DNA from: Tilletiaria anomala UBC 951
Lineage: Eukaryota; Basidiomycota; Exobasidiomycetes; Georgefischeriales; Tilletiariaceae
Length of the DNA: 64,000 nt
Direction: 5' to 3'
Assembly (NCBI RefSeq): GCF_000711695.1
Contig: NW_013546952.1
Coordinates: 34,190-98,189 of the forward strand
Each line of letters starts with the position of its first letter. Within the stretch, counting starts at the first letter, position 1. A program made the position numbers and the translations under genes. The notes under the pieces were generated by a model. The model saw nothing but the letters and a program-made list of their open reading frames with translations, was not told the origin of the DNA and did not search any database. This document shows, piece by piece, positions 33,553 to 45,140 of the stretch.

Positions 33553-36500
33553 ATGGCTCGCGCGCTGGACTTCCTGCTTGATGACGCTCCGGCATCGGCG
33601 GCGGCGGCAGGACCATCGAAGAAAGCTGCCCCGTCGACTTCTACGCCGAGCAACAAGCGCCGAAAGGTTGATCTTGAGATGACGAAGGATCAGGATCAAG
33701 GAGATTTCGATGTTGACATTACGAGGTCTCTCCTCGGTCCTGCCACCGCGAGTAAGCCCACGACGGGCAAAGGCAAAACCAAGGCGAAAGGGAAGGGCCT
33801 CCCAATCGGAGATGAAGCTGCCAAAGATGACGAGGATGATGGAGATGCTGAATTCATCGCCGGCGCTCAGCAAAGGCACAATGTCAAAGCTGGCACGGAA
33901 GTCGCCAAGCGTGCCGTCAAGGGCAAGGGCAAGGCGGATGCTATCATCACCGGCGGCGCCAAGGTGACAGGTGGAGGCTCATTCCAGAGTATGGGTGAGT
34001 GTTACTACAAAACCGTTTGTTTTATCCTACGAGATACACCGTCTTCTTACTTAACTTCGGCCCTTACCCTTTTTCGTTGTTGAAATGATAGGCCTGCACC
34101 CGTCTCTGCTGCGCTCTCTCCTCGTCCGTGGCTTCACGACCCCAACGCCGATCCAGCGGCAGGCAATTCCCTCAATTCTTTCCCAGCCGCCGCGAGATCT
34201 GGTCGGTATGGCACGCACAGGGTCAGGCAAGACCCTTGCCTACATCATTCCTCTGATCCAGCGCCTCAACGGGCGGCACTCGACTACGTTCGGCATCAAG
34301 TCCATCATCCTCTGCCCGAGCAGAGAGCTCGCGCTTCAGATCATGAAGGTCGGCAAGGAGATCGCGCGCGGCTGGAAGCCGGATTCTGCTTCCTCCTCGG
34401 CCGCCGCAGAGAGGGATGGGCAGGATGCCGCGCCGCGCGGAGAGGCAATCCGATGGGGCCTGGTCGTTGGTGGCGAGTCACTGGACGAAAATTTTGCGCT
34501 GATCGCATCCAACCCCGATGTCCTCATCGCCACACCGGGTCGTCTGCTCCATCTCATCGTCGAGATGAACCTCGACCTGTCGTCTGTCAACTATGTTGTC
34601 TTCGACGAGGCAGATCGCCTCTTCGAGATGGGGTTCGCCGCGCAATTGGAGGAGTTGCTGCTGCGTCTGCCGCCATCGCGTCAGACTCTGCTGTTCAGCG
34701 CGACGCTTCCCAAGAGCTTGGTCGAGTTTGCACGAGCGGGTCTGCAGGCGAACCCCAAGCTTGTCCGTTTGGATGCCGATGCAAAGATTAGCGCTGATCT
34801 CCGCATGGCCTTCTTCAGCGTCAAGCCGAGCGAGAAAGAGGCTGCGCTGCTCGTCCTGCTGCGAACCGTCATCGGGGTGCCTTTTGGCGAGCAGGCGGAG
34901 AAGGAAGATGAGAGCATTTACGAGGACGATCGTGACCAGCGACATCATGGCGGTCGGAGAAAGCCTTCCTTCTCCGCTCCGGCTAGCCGGGACAAAGGCT
35001 GGGGATCCAGGGCGTCCGGTGGAGACAAGAAACGCAAGCGCACTGCCAACGATGCGCTCGGTGGCGCAGCGAGGCTGCTGCCGCATCAGACGATCATCTT
35101 CTGTGCGACCAAGCACCACGTCGAGTACCTCACGCAGCTGCTCTCCACCTGCGGCTACGCATGCTCGCACATCTACTCTTCGCTTGACCAGACCGCGCGA
35201 ACGATCCAGATGGCACGCTTCCGCCGCGGTCAGACCAGCTTGCTCATCGTGACCGACGTCGCTGCCCGCGGTATCGATCTGCCCGTCCTCGAGCACGTTA
35301 TCAATTATGACTTTTGCTCTCAGCCGCGCGTCTTCGTTCATCGTGTAGGCAGGACGGCCAGGGCCGGCAGGAAGGGATGGGCGTACAGTTTCGTCACAAA
35401 CACAGAGCTACCGTACCTGTGCGACCTTCAGCTGTTCCTTGCAAGACCGCTCGTCCCGTCCGGTCGTGCAAGCAAAGCGCTGGTCGACAACGGTGCAGAC
35501 GCAGATGCTGGCACTGCTGACATGCACACCAACCTTGTCCTTGGCACCTTCTCACGGCACATGCTTGACCCAGAGGTCGACTTCTTGGAGCACTCGCTCA
35601 CATCTTCCTCGTCCGCCGCTGCGCAGGCACTGCCGGCGCTCAAGCAGGTCGCTGCTCGTGCGCAGGGCATGTACGAGCGCTCGAGGAGCAAGGCGAGTCA
35701 GGAGAGTCATCGGCGCGCGAAGGAGATGGTGAAGGCGGCTCAAGAGGCCCATCTGCATCTCACTGCTGCCAAGTCTCTCGAGCCGACGAGTCTCCTGCTT
35801 GCAGGGTGTGCGAGCGAGGAACTGGGCGTCCATGAGGTGTTGCGCAACCCTGCTGCCTTTGGCTTCAAGGGTATGCCAATACGGAGCGATAGCGCTCTCA
35901 GCTTAATAAAAGCTCAGCCTGACGGCGTGCAGAGCCCTGGCCCTGATGACGCAGACATGGATGCGGCCCGTGCAGCGATGCTCGCAAAGATCAACGGCTT
36001 CACACCCATGGAGACGATTTTCGAAGCCGGCAGGCAAGGCGCTAACCCGCTAGCGCAACTGATGAAGTCGCGCCGTCAGACCTTGCAGCAGGCCAAGAGC
36101 AAGGACGTCGCCGCAAGGGCAGCGGCAGCCGATGATGCTGGCAAGGCTGACGACGATGCTGAGACGAAGGCCGACAGCGGAGGACATCTCGACGGAAGTC
36201 TGAGCGAGGCTGACGAGGAGGACCTCAAGGTGAATTTTGTGAATTGCTAAGCACGTAGCACGCATTCATCCGCTGACACTCAATTTTTGGCACTCAGGAT
36301 GTCTTTGATCTTGGTGGTGTTGAGGAGGCTGGCTCGGAGGAAGAGCAAGAACAGGCACCAAATTTGTCAACCAGTGCACGCCCACTTGCCAAAGGCGCCT
36401 TTAGAGACCCCAACTTCTACATGTCGTACAAACAGGAAGGTGCCGACTCGGAGAAAGGCTACTCTTTCTCAGGAGGAGGCAGCTCCTTCAACGAGCAAGC

Positions 36501-37128
36501 TAGGCATGTGACCTTTGATCTCAATGGCGACGATGCGACGCTTGGCACTCAGACACAGCGACCCAACGCCGCACGCTGGGACACCAAGAAGAAGAAGTTC
36601 ATCAAGGGCGATGGCACCGGCTCCGACAACAAACGCCTTATTAGGACGGAATCGGGCCTGAAGCTTCCTGCCACCTTCCGCTCAGGTCGTTTCGACGAGT
36701 GGAAGCGCGAGCAGAGGCTCGACATGCCGAAAGTCGGCGAGCGCGAGGCAGATCTTCCTATCACGCTACGCTCGGAGCACATGCGCGATGGTCGCCGTCT
36801 GTTCAAGCACACGAAGACGTTCGAGGCAAAGCCGGTCGACAGGCTGTCTGACAAGTGGTCCAAGAACTCGAAGAATTTCACTGCGAAGGAGAAGGCACAG
36901 CATGAAGAGGCTAATGCCGCGGCGAAGGTACGGGACGCGAAAGGCACCAAAGGCAAGTATGGCAGTGGGAAGAAGGTCCACACTGCTGGTGCCAAGCGCA
37001 ACAGTGGCACCAAGGCCCGTAGCGAGCTCAGGTCGGCTCGGGACATCCAAAAGGAACGCGCTGTCAAACAAAAACGGCGCGAAAAGAATGCGAGACCGCC
37101 ATCGAAGAAAGGCAAAGGTGCGCGCTAG
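33553..37128 (+). CDS. DBP10: ATP-dependent RNA helicase Dbp10
   Basis: Nucleolar DEAD-box helicase for large-subunit (60S) ribosome assembly. Three exons: 33553-33994, 34092-36229 and 36298-37128, giving 1136 residues. A Lys-rich, acidic N terminus leads into the Q-motif region (TPTPIQRQAIP), motif I ARTGSGKT (GSGKT at residues 191-195), Ia PSRELA, TPGR, DEAD in VFDEADRLFEMGF (near 34600), SAT, and helicase-C with DVAARGIDLP and HRVGRTARAG. An insertion rich in Lys, Arg and Gly (from about 34910) sits between the two RecA-like lobes. The last exon encodes the Dbp10 C-terminal domain (FYMSYKQEG, then ARWDTKKKKFIKG and LPATFRSGRFDEWK) and a basic tail with nucleolar-signal character. Its stop codon is 55 bp from the convergent RRP9 stop. 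Confidence 0.95.
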
Positions 37129-37183
37129 TTTGGTTCCGATTACATATTGCTTGTTATTCCCATTGCGGACAGGATGTCACAGT

Positions 37184-39385
37184 TCAGTCCTTCAAGGGAA
37201 GCGAAATTATCAATGTGCCGTTGCGAACAGTTGCTGCCTCTGTCCCAAATTGCGTCTCCAATTTCTTCCATCGCCCGAGTCTGTGTTCCTTGCCGAGGCC
37301 AGCGATGAGCATCGGCGATGAGCGCTCCTTTGCGATGCGCACCTTGTGACTGACCACTTGATCGGTATCCTCCTCGTTGGCATCGTTGGCGTTTCCATCG
37401 AGGTTAGGCAAAGCCGTTTCAATCTGCTTCTTGGCGTCGTTGCTGCCCTGAATGTCGACGAGCCCGCCGCGTCGCCTCCACAGCTCGGGTCGAATGTATG
37501 CTCCCAGATCTTTCCTCGCAGGTGTCGGAGGACTAATGAGCTGCAGGGAGTTGACGAAACCGGCAGCTGGAATCGAGTACAGCTGCTTGAAACTGCGGAG
37601 CGACCTTTCGATACCCCAGATTTTGATTTCACCATCCCATGATCCGCTGGCAAAGATGTCGCCGTAAGGCAGACACGCAAGGGCGGTAATCCATCGCGGT
37701 TGAGGTAACTTCCTGTCCACATCGTCATCCTCATTGCGTCCGACGAATTCGTCATAGCCATGTGCAAGCAGGCGCGTGAAGATTGGCTTCTTCTTGCCGG
37801 TGTTCCAGAGCGAGATAGCACCGCTGTCTCCTCCGCTGAGGAAGTTCGTCTCGTCGATCATCGCAACGCAGTCGATGCTACCTTCGAAAAATTCCCTTCC
37901 GGTGATGTCAGGCTCCGCAGCACCACCCGGTCTCGGAGCGGTCTTAAACTTGGTGAGGCCCTTCGCATCAGGGTCGAACAGGTCACCACCTTCGAGCATG
38001 TCCCGGCTTCTTTTTGCTGCTGCACCCTTGCCGAGGCCGCCTGCGCGAAAGATGAGCTGGCTCTCGTTGCGAATCTTCCAGAATCGTACGGTGCGGTCCC
38101 GCCCGCCTGCGCTCACAGCCGTCTCGTCACGGAGTATGTTTAAGTCCAGCACGGGGTCTTGGTGTCCAAAGAGCGTTTCAATGTAGGAGAGCTGATCGAC
38201 GGCCCATAGCTTGATGCTGCGGTCGTATGAAGTGGAAAAGAGCTCGTACGGTGACGTGGTTGATTGGCGGAAGCGGAGTGCGGTGATGGCGTCCTTGTGC
38301 CCGCGTAAGCCGCGAAGCCACTTTTCCATTGGTTGTGATTTCTGAGGAGCTGTTGACGACGTGGGTGGCGGAATGGACCATACCCCCACTCGAGTGTCCC
38401 GGCCGCCAGAGGCGAGGTATTTTCCATCGGGGGACACAGCTAGCGTCAGAATCTCGTCTGTATGACCTTCGCCCTCTCCAAGCGAGACGAAAAGACGCAA
38501 TTCTTCTCCATCCACATCCATTGTTTGATCGCCATTCGTTGAGATCCCTTGTACTCTTGGGCCCCTCGCCTTTGCCTCACGCATCGCTCTCCGCCTGGCA
38601 GCACCGCTGCGCTTACTGAACTTAGTTTCTTCTTGTTTTTCTGTGCTGGTCATCAGAGCACTGACGCGCGGTCGCTTTCCCAATATGCGCACCAGGGTCC
38701 CATCCTTCAGGTCCCACTTGAAAATATGCCCCTCCTTGGATCCGGTGTAAAGGTAGTGGCAATCAGGTGTGACGGCCGTGGCTGTGATGCTGAGCTTGTG
38801 TCCCCTCACAGCCAGAACGTTTTCCACTGGCAAATGCCCTTGACTCGAGTCTCCGATTGCGTCTTTTGAGGTTGAAGGACGGGAGAGGTAGGAAGAGATG
38901 AAGATGTGCATTCGGCTCGATTGCTCCTCGACATCTCGCTGCAGCCGAGCAGCGATGTTTTGTCGATCGATCTCTGCTGCGTCAGCACCATACGCCAAGT
39001 CGTCTGTAATTTAGTCAAATTCATAATCAGTCCATGAGAAATGAAGGAAAGAGCCAAATGCAATCAGAACAGCCCGCTACTCACCTTGCTCTGCTTGCTG
39101 CTCTGATCTAATGCCCTCTAGGTATGCTTTCGCAAGGCGCACCCTGGCTTGCGCGTGTGTCTCGTTCTCCCGGCCCTCATCGTCGTCGTAATCATGCCGT
39201 AGATCTATATCTCCAATACCACCTGCATCGTCACCACCACCTTCGGATTCAGAAACCGAAGCATCTCGATCAATGCGTCTCGCCTTGCCCTTCTTTACCT
39301 TTGATGGGGAAGGGCCAGCTGCAGAGCTTCCACGGCCATTTGGCGCCGTTCTCTTGCGTTTCTTCTGAAAGAAAGCGTCAGGCAT
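37184..39385 (-). CDS. RRP9: U3 snoRNP protein Rrp9 (U3-55K), WD40 repeats
   Basis: Component of the U3 box C/D snoRNP, needed for early 18S rRNA processing in the nucleolus. Two exons: 39085-39385 and 37184-39003, giving 706 residues. It begins MPDAFFQKKRKR with a basic nucleolar signal, then an acidic Ser-rich stretch, then RVRLAKAYLEGIR, and a seven-bladed WD40 propeller. Repeat cores visible include TGSKEGHIFKWDL, SGGRDTRVGVWSI, STSYDRSIKLWAV, SAGGRDRTVRFWKI, SGGDSGAISLWN and SGSWDGEIKIWGI. A basic insertion (KRSGAARRRAMREAKARG) sits after blade one. The C-terminal strand ends RNGTLIISLPL. The start ATG at 39385 is the first in frame. Yeast Rrp9 is shorter (573 residues); the extra length is in linkers. 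Confidence 0.93.
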
Positions 39386-39835
39386 GATGCTCTGCACCTG
39401 AAAGACCTTTCCTGAGCTCCACCACAATCGCTCAATGCGAGATCGAAAGCATGGCCTTGAAGCAGCTTATACTGTTGCTATAGCAAGTGCCATGGCGAAG
39501 ACAACATCTCTCGAAAAGATGGAGAACTTTCTTCGGGGACAAGAGAGCCGTTCCGCCCTTCGCAATTACGTTTTTTTCTCGGCCGAAATGAGCCTGATCA
39601 TTGATCTTCTACGCATTGGAAACAACCAGATTTGCAGACGACAACGTTGATTTCAGCTTTTTGTTCGTTGCACTCAAGGTGCGGGAGTGCGAGAAAGTCG
39701 CCAAGTCGATCCAGCTGCTGTTCAAAGCATTCGTTTCGGAAGCTCTGTTGAATTTTTCGTGGCTGGTGCTTCCGCCGAAGTCATTGGCGAGGACAAGGAA
39801 ATACAAGACGCGAATGACTTTATCGCGTCGTCAAA
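39386..39835. promoter_or_regulatory. Shared bidirectional promoter of RRP9 and BCD1
   Basis: Only 450 bp separate the divergent start codons of two box C/D snoRNP factors. The segment contains GAATTTTTCG near 39748, an imperfect match to the A/T-rich rRNA-processing element of yeast ribosome-biogenesis promoters, and a T-run near 39568. These matches are weak; the arrangement is the main evidence. Confidence 0.5.
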
Positions 39836-42518
39836 ATGCCAGCGGCAACTTCCAGCGTCTGCGTGGAGTGCAAGGAAAAGGCTGGCCGATACAAGTGTCC
39901 AGTCTGCCACCAACAGGGCATCACATGCAGTCTCACATGTAGTAAGGCACACAAGGAGAATGCTCATGCAAGCTCCTCCAACCCGTCTGCGGGGCCGAAG
40001 CTCAGCAGGGGCAGCAGTACCACGGCCGTAGTTGCCTCCCAACCATCAACGAGCAAGCTTGGGAACGCGTCTGAGATATCCGAGCCTACCTTAGTCACAA
40101 AAGCAAACAGCGATAAGGGGCTCTATGAGCTCAATCAGGACTCGCTTTTATCCGACTACTTGTTCCTATCTCACATGTCACGCAATGTCAGCTCTATCGG
40201 CCGTGCGCTCGCCTCCGAACAGTGGGCCGATGGCGCAATCAAAGCGAGCAAGTTGCAGACACACGCAGGACCGGCAGCGGCAGCTGAGCTCGCACTCTCC
40301 CAAAAGGAAGCAGAAGAGCGTCTGCTGCAAATGCAACAGCAGCAAGATAGAAGGGGAGCGAAAGGCAAGAGAAAATTAGGTGACGGTGCAGGACTTAATG
40401 GAAAGAGGCTTACTCGAAATCAAGAGAGAAGAGAGCTATTAGCCAAGCAATGTCGATACCTTCGACTGCCAATACTTTTTCTTCCTGAGGGCATGGGACT
40501 TGCAAAGAGCAATAGAAGTACATGGCTGAGAAGGTGAGAGGCGGGTAGGTGATCATGCTCAAGGAATTTGAATTAACGTCGTCGGTTGGAATCATTTTCT
40601 GTCTTTCAGAGAGAGCCAGATGGAATATACCGTGGAGTTCCGAACGCGCGCATTTACTTCGTCTTCCAAGGAGAATGAATGGAAGGCTACACTTCACCGG
40701 CAGCCACCCGAAGCCAACCCGGTGGTATGTTTACTGGAACACTTGGAGAGTCACAGTAGCGGCAGAATAGCGAAACCATCGCATTGCGGTGGCGCGAGCA
40801 TCAATAGTGTCAAGAAGCGGATTCGCGGAAAGAGAGATAGCTCCTCAGCATCGAAACAGCATGATCAGATGCTCGAGTCCGGTGCTGACCCTGGTAAAGG
40901 AGAATCCGATGGCGATGGAGATGGAGATGGAAAGCAAGGAAATTCGGCACTGGAAGCCGTGAGAGGTGACAATCTTCGCCAAGATCGAGAATGGCAGATC
41001 GAGGATGACGCCTGGTTGCCAATATTGCGAGACCTGCATGGCTGGAGCGCTACTCTAAATATCAAGGACCAGCAAACACTCTGCGGATTCTTGGAATCCC
41101 TTCCCGCGCCGACACCAATATCTCCGCTGAACAACAAGCGCTTACGGTTAATCAAGCCAGAATCTCTTCGCGGACTCTTTTCGCTATGTGTACCGCTTAC
41201 GCGCGTAGCACTGCGCAACGAAAGCAGCCAGAAGCATTTGGAATGGTACGAGCGGCAGCGCGCAAAAGGTGCGATCGACAAGTACACGCCCTTTCTTGAC
41301 ACGGCTGCTGGTGGCTCTTCAGAAAAGCAGGCGGAAGTTCTTTCTGCTTTTTCAAGGAAAACGAAGCCAGAAGAGACGGAAGAACAACATCAGCGATGGC
41401 TGGCCACCGTACCATCTGGGCCAAGAAGCATGCGTGCTACCAATCAGGAGACCTCGGTCGCTGCATCTGACTCCAGCCTTGTCAATACGGGTCTCCTGCA
41501 AAAGCTGTCAGCTCAGATGAAGGCGCTTTCCCGGGACCAGTCCCTGCCACCTGCAGAAAATGGTTGCGACACATCTGACAAGGCCCATGTCGAATCCATT
41601 AACATTAGTCAGGCATGGCCACTCGAAGCTGACGCAAAGGATCCTGCGGCTGCAAGTTCTGCACCGGCGCCCAGCAAGTCGGCATCTAGTCGCACACTGC
41701 TGCGAGTACCCATTCTCGACACAAATGAGCCGAGCAAAGGGATTCAAGAACTGCTGCAACACTGCCCCTCAGGCTATGGTGTTGTGGAGTATCCCATCTT
41801 CGAAATCTGGCTGCAACACGATCTCGATGCGGCTGTTCACCAAGGCTTGATCAAATTGCTCAATTTCGAGAAAGGAAAGAAGGCAAGTGGCGAACGCCAG
41901 GACGGCAGCGAGTCTAGTAGCGATGGCAGCGGGAGCGAAAGCGAGGTCGATAGCGGCTCTTCATCCAGTGGCTCTTCGACTGTCAGCTCTAAATCGAGTG
42001 AGATTCAAATCACCTCAGAAAGGGTAACTGCCACGGCAAAAAAGAGAGCTCTCGAGCCTGCATCTGTTGCGCCGGAAAGCGCACGAAAGACAGCCAAATG
42101 GGCTTCAGGGCCGAGCGTTGCCTTGGGCTTGGGGCACTACGGATCAGACACCGACTCGGACTCGGAAGCTGGAGATAACGCAGCTGCATCCGCTTCAAAT
42201 GAGGCTAAAGGAGAGCATTCTAAGGTTGAAACGCCAAGAGCTGATCTGGTCCATCCAGCGACAAAATTGATTGGAGCGTATGCGGAAAGTACCGATGATG
42301 ATGAAGAAGACGACGCTCCGCCAGACGGAGAAACTCACACTACGGCGCACGCTGGCCTTGCTTCTCTCGCCCAGCAACTTGGCTTTGCTCCGCCAAAGCC
42401 CCCCTCACCCCCAAGGTCACCTTTGACGACGCCGACCGAACGCGAAGGGCAGGCTGAGCCCGGCGTCGAAGGAGGAGTCTTTGCAGAAGATAGCCTGATT
42501 TGGTCGGACGAAGAATAG
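39836..42518 (+). CDS. BCD1: Box C/D snoRNA protein 1, zf-HIT
   Basis: Assembly factor for box C/D snoRNPs (Bcd1/ZNHIT6). Two exons: 39836-40533 and 40610-42518, giving 868 residues. The N terminus has the HIT zinc finger: CVECKEKAGRYKCPVC, then TCSLTCSKAH. Next come LLSDYLFLSHM and the family stretch RNQERRELLAKQCRYLRLPILFLPEGM, continuing across the intron into the beta-rich MEYTVEFR segment, as in other Bcd1 proteins. The rest, from about residue 290, is much longer than in yeast (366 residues): a helical domain with ILDTNEPSKGIQELL and YPIFEIWL, then Ser-rich, acidic and basic tracts ending EDSLIWSDEE. The late segment LLQHCPSGYGVVEYPIFEIWL is also conserved in Bcd1 C termini. Divergent from RRP9. 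Confidence 0.9.
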
Positions 42519-43685
42519 GTCCTGGCGCTGCTGTCATGCCTTGAATGTGCGCAAACCTGGCTGTTGTAGACATATATAACAACAGCAACTCTAATCGGCG
42601 CGGCCGGCTCGTGCGGGTATGAGCTTCGCAGTGAGATTTGCTGAGTTTCATGTATGCTAGAATCATTGGGCAATTCAAGTGCAGCCAAGAGGCTTGCGCC
42701 GGCTTTCAGCAGAGCTTGAGGTGGCGGGAAAGTGTTGGCAACGTCTGTGTCTGCTAATCAGATTGCAACATAAGGGTTCGTGCCAGCGATCTGAGCGTCA
42801 TCATCGGCAAGGGTATGGCACTTTCCCCAGCTTGAGGAGAGCGCATACCTAAAGTGGCCATCGGCGTTGCAATGCGTTGGCATGTTGTGAACGGGGATGC
42901 TTCAAATAAAACTTGTTCATGTCCCCCAGAAAGGCTCTGCGTTGCCTCATCTCGAAGCGCAGTTAAGAGATATCATGACAAAACCTGACCGCGCTTGCTG
43001 CGTTGTCGGCGACTTCTCTCTCGGCAACTTCTCATGCAGGATCCTGCTTCTCCCTTGTTTTCGCTGGCCGCCGGCTCACAGCAGCAACAGCATCGGTCAC
43101 CATCCATGTTTGTTGGAACAAGATCCTCAATCAAGATTGGGAATTCGACGACCTCAACGGTGCCTTCCTCTGCAAACGACGGCTCCATCACAAGCGCGGC
43201 GGTTTTGAACCGATCCTCCATCAGGTTGGCGCGAGGACAGGCTCTGGCTCCGGCTCGCTTGCGGAGACCTTGGAGAGGTAATCGAACTCGTCAAACCGCG
43301 AATCGGTCGACCGCCCCGGCTGCAACCTCTGCACCAAACGGCTCGGACAAGGCCAGGGGTAGGGGAAAGAGCAGCGCTGTCCTCAACTCCTCAAGCACGT
43401 TCCAGTCAGGCACGTGCAAGGGTTCTACGACTCAAGAAAGTAAGCATAAAGGGCCAGCCGAGAAACGCTCATTCATCGACAGTGGACGATCAACGCGAGA
43501 GGATCTCTCTGAGAGATTGACGGTCAGCTAGAATACGCAAGGAGGACACACAGGCTCTGTCTCCACAATTCGGTTCGCAGAGGATAAGTTTATCCATTGT
43601 TCACAGTGCTGATCGGCCTTCGAATACTCGGAACATTTCCACTCATTTAGGAACGAGTGCCGTGAGTATTTGTGACCCATAGAAA
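42519..43685. other. Intergenic with Ser/Arg-rich open frame
   Basis: After BCD1 there is no firm gene. A plus frame at 42995-43531 is Ser/Thr/Arg-rich and opens with a methionine, in the same compositional style as the decayed stretch that follows. It may be the 5' part of that relic. Confidence 0.35.
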
Positions 43686-45140
43686 ATGACACAAGAATCT
43701 TTTCTGATACATCCCGCTTCAACCATAGAACTCTGGCCAGAGGGTTTTCCAACCTTGCAGCAAGTGCGACAGCGCTACTGCGAGCCGGTAGGCTCTGTCA
43801 TAAAAAGTGCTGACACCTCGTCCGCCGCGAGCAACAGGAGGAGCAGTGCGATCAAAAGTGCTCAGCCCTCCACTTCACATTCTCAGACAGCCACCGACAG
43901 CCAACACTTCGGCAACATAGTGTCCCTTCAGTTTCATTTACAAACAATCAACAGACTAGTACGGCGAAGTCGAAAGACAGCAGAAACCCTCAGCCTACCG
44001 TCAACTCCCAGGTTGGAAGGAGCGCGGCCTGTTCTCACTACCAGGACGATAGCACCATTTATTCGTGTACATAGTGAGGTGGCGAACGAGGGAATACGTC
44101 TCAGGCGTACACAAACGCCGGAAACTCATGGTAAAACTCTTCGAGACAGTTTCAATCAGAAAGTAGCAACAGAGGTGGTGCCAGCAGCTAGACTCAGTCT
44201 ACTGCTTCCCAGAGATTGAAACGGACTACTCACAGTGAACACGCAGGAGCCCGTATTGGCAGGGGGACCGGCCCATTCGACTTCGGCTCAAGGAACAAGT
44301 ATCGGTAGCATTGACCGCACAGGCTCTACCTCAGTAATTGCCAGCGGCGGTACCACTCTCAGTGTTGGCAGCAAGAACAACTAAGCAAACCGCTCGGGCA
44401 ATCTAGAATCGGTCATATTCCAAGCTCGGGAACGAACAACACACGAGCCAGCGGTCAATCCTCGCCCACACTAGCAACCCCAGCGGTGGCACCCAATAAA
44501 CGAACACTGCCAGCACCAGTAGTGGCTTTGCTGGCAGCAGCAAGGCCGACTCTTCCGGCATCTCCACCAAGGGCAGCGCTGTAGGCTGTGGCATCATTAC
44601 TACGAGCAGCGGTGCCAACCACTTCGGCAACTCAGCAGCAACACACAGCAGTGCCAACAGCAGCAGTGCTTGAGGTTCTAGGGATAGGGCGACTGGCACG
44701 ACAACTCAAGACACACCGAGATCAGCGGCCAGCAAAGCACTTGGAGCACAGGCAGCAGCAGCAGCACTACCGGTGCCCCTGGTGTGAGCAGCAACAGGCG
44801 TGCGGGCACCTAATCCGGAAACAGCCGCGTCAACTCTGGCTCCAGCACCAAAAAAACAGGACTGGCTTGGGCAGCGACAAGCAGAACGAGAGCCACAGTC
44901 GCTCGACGAGCGGTGTCAGTGGCGTCGCACGGGAGGCAACAAAGTCAACAAGACTAACGGTAGCGGACTCGGGTCCGATAGCGGAAAGGCCTAAGCGGTA
45001 TTGGCAACGCCAACAAGGCATCTTTCTCGCTTTCCTCGTCGTTTGGCGGCCCAGGAAGTTATGGCCCTTACCGAAGCACCAACCGAGCTCAGCAGGATGG
45101 GGGAAGCCTCGGAGCGAACCTTGGAGGATCTCCTCTATGA
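43686..45140 (+). pseudogene. Decayed Ser/Gly/Asn/Thr-rich coding region
   Basis: All three plus frames in turn carry long Ser/Gly/Asn/Thr-rich runs that are interrupted by stops and then continue in another frame. Examples are HFGNSAATHSSANSSSA ending in TGA near 44670, SSSSTTGAPGVSSN then TAA near 44815, NKTNGSGLGSDSG then TAA near 44993, and KASFSLSSSFGGPGSYG with a stop near 45135. Around 44060-44330 one frame has three in-frame stops within Ser/Asn/Gly-rich sequence. Splicing cannot explain this density of breaks, so I read it as a degenerating low-complexity (perhaps wall or secreted) protein gene. The end overlaps the first exon of the phosphatase gene. Compositional bias alone could mimic part of this. 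Confidence 0.45.

Noticed and set aside
34478-35341. 287-codon minus-strand frame opposite DBP10
   Set aside because: Lies exactly over the helicase core, whose motifs are intact on the plus strand.
44403-44699. Leu/Val-rich minus frame that looks like membrane segments
   Set aside because: It is antisense to CAG/AGC-rich low-complexity sequence, which always yields Leu/Ala runs on the other strand.
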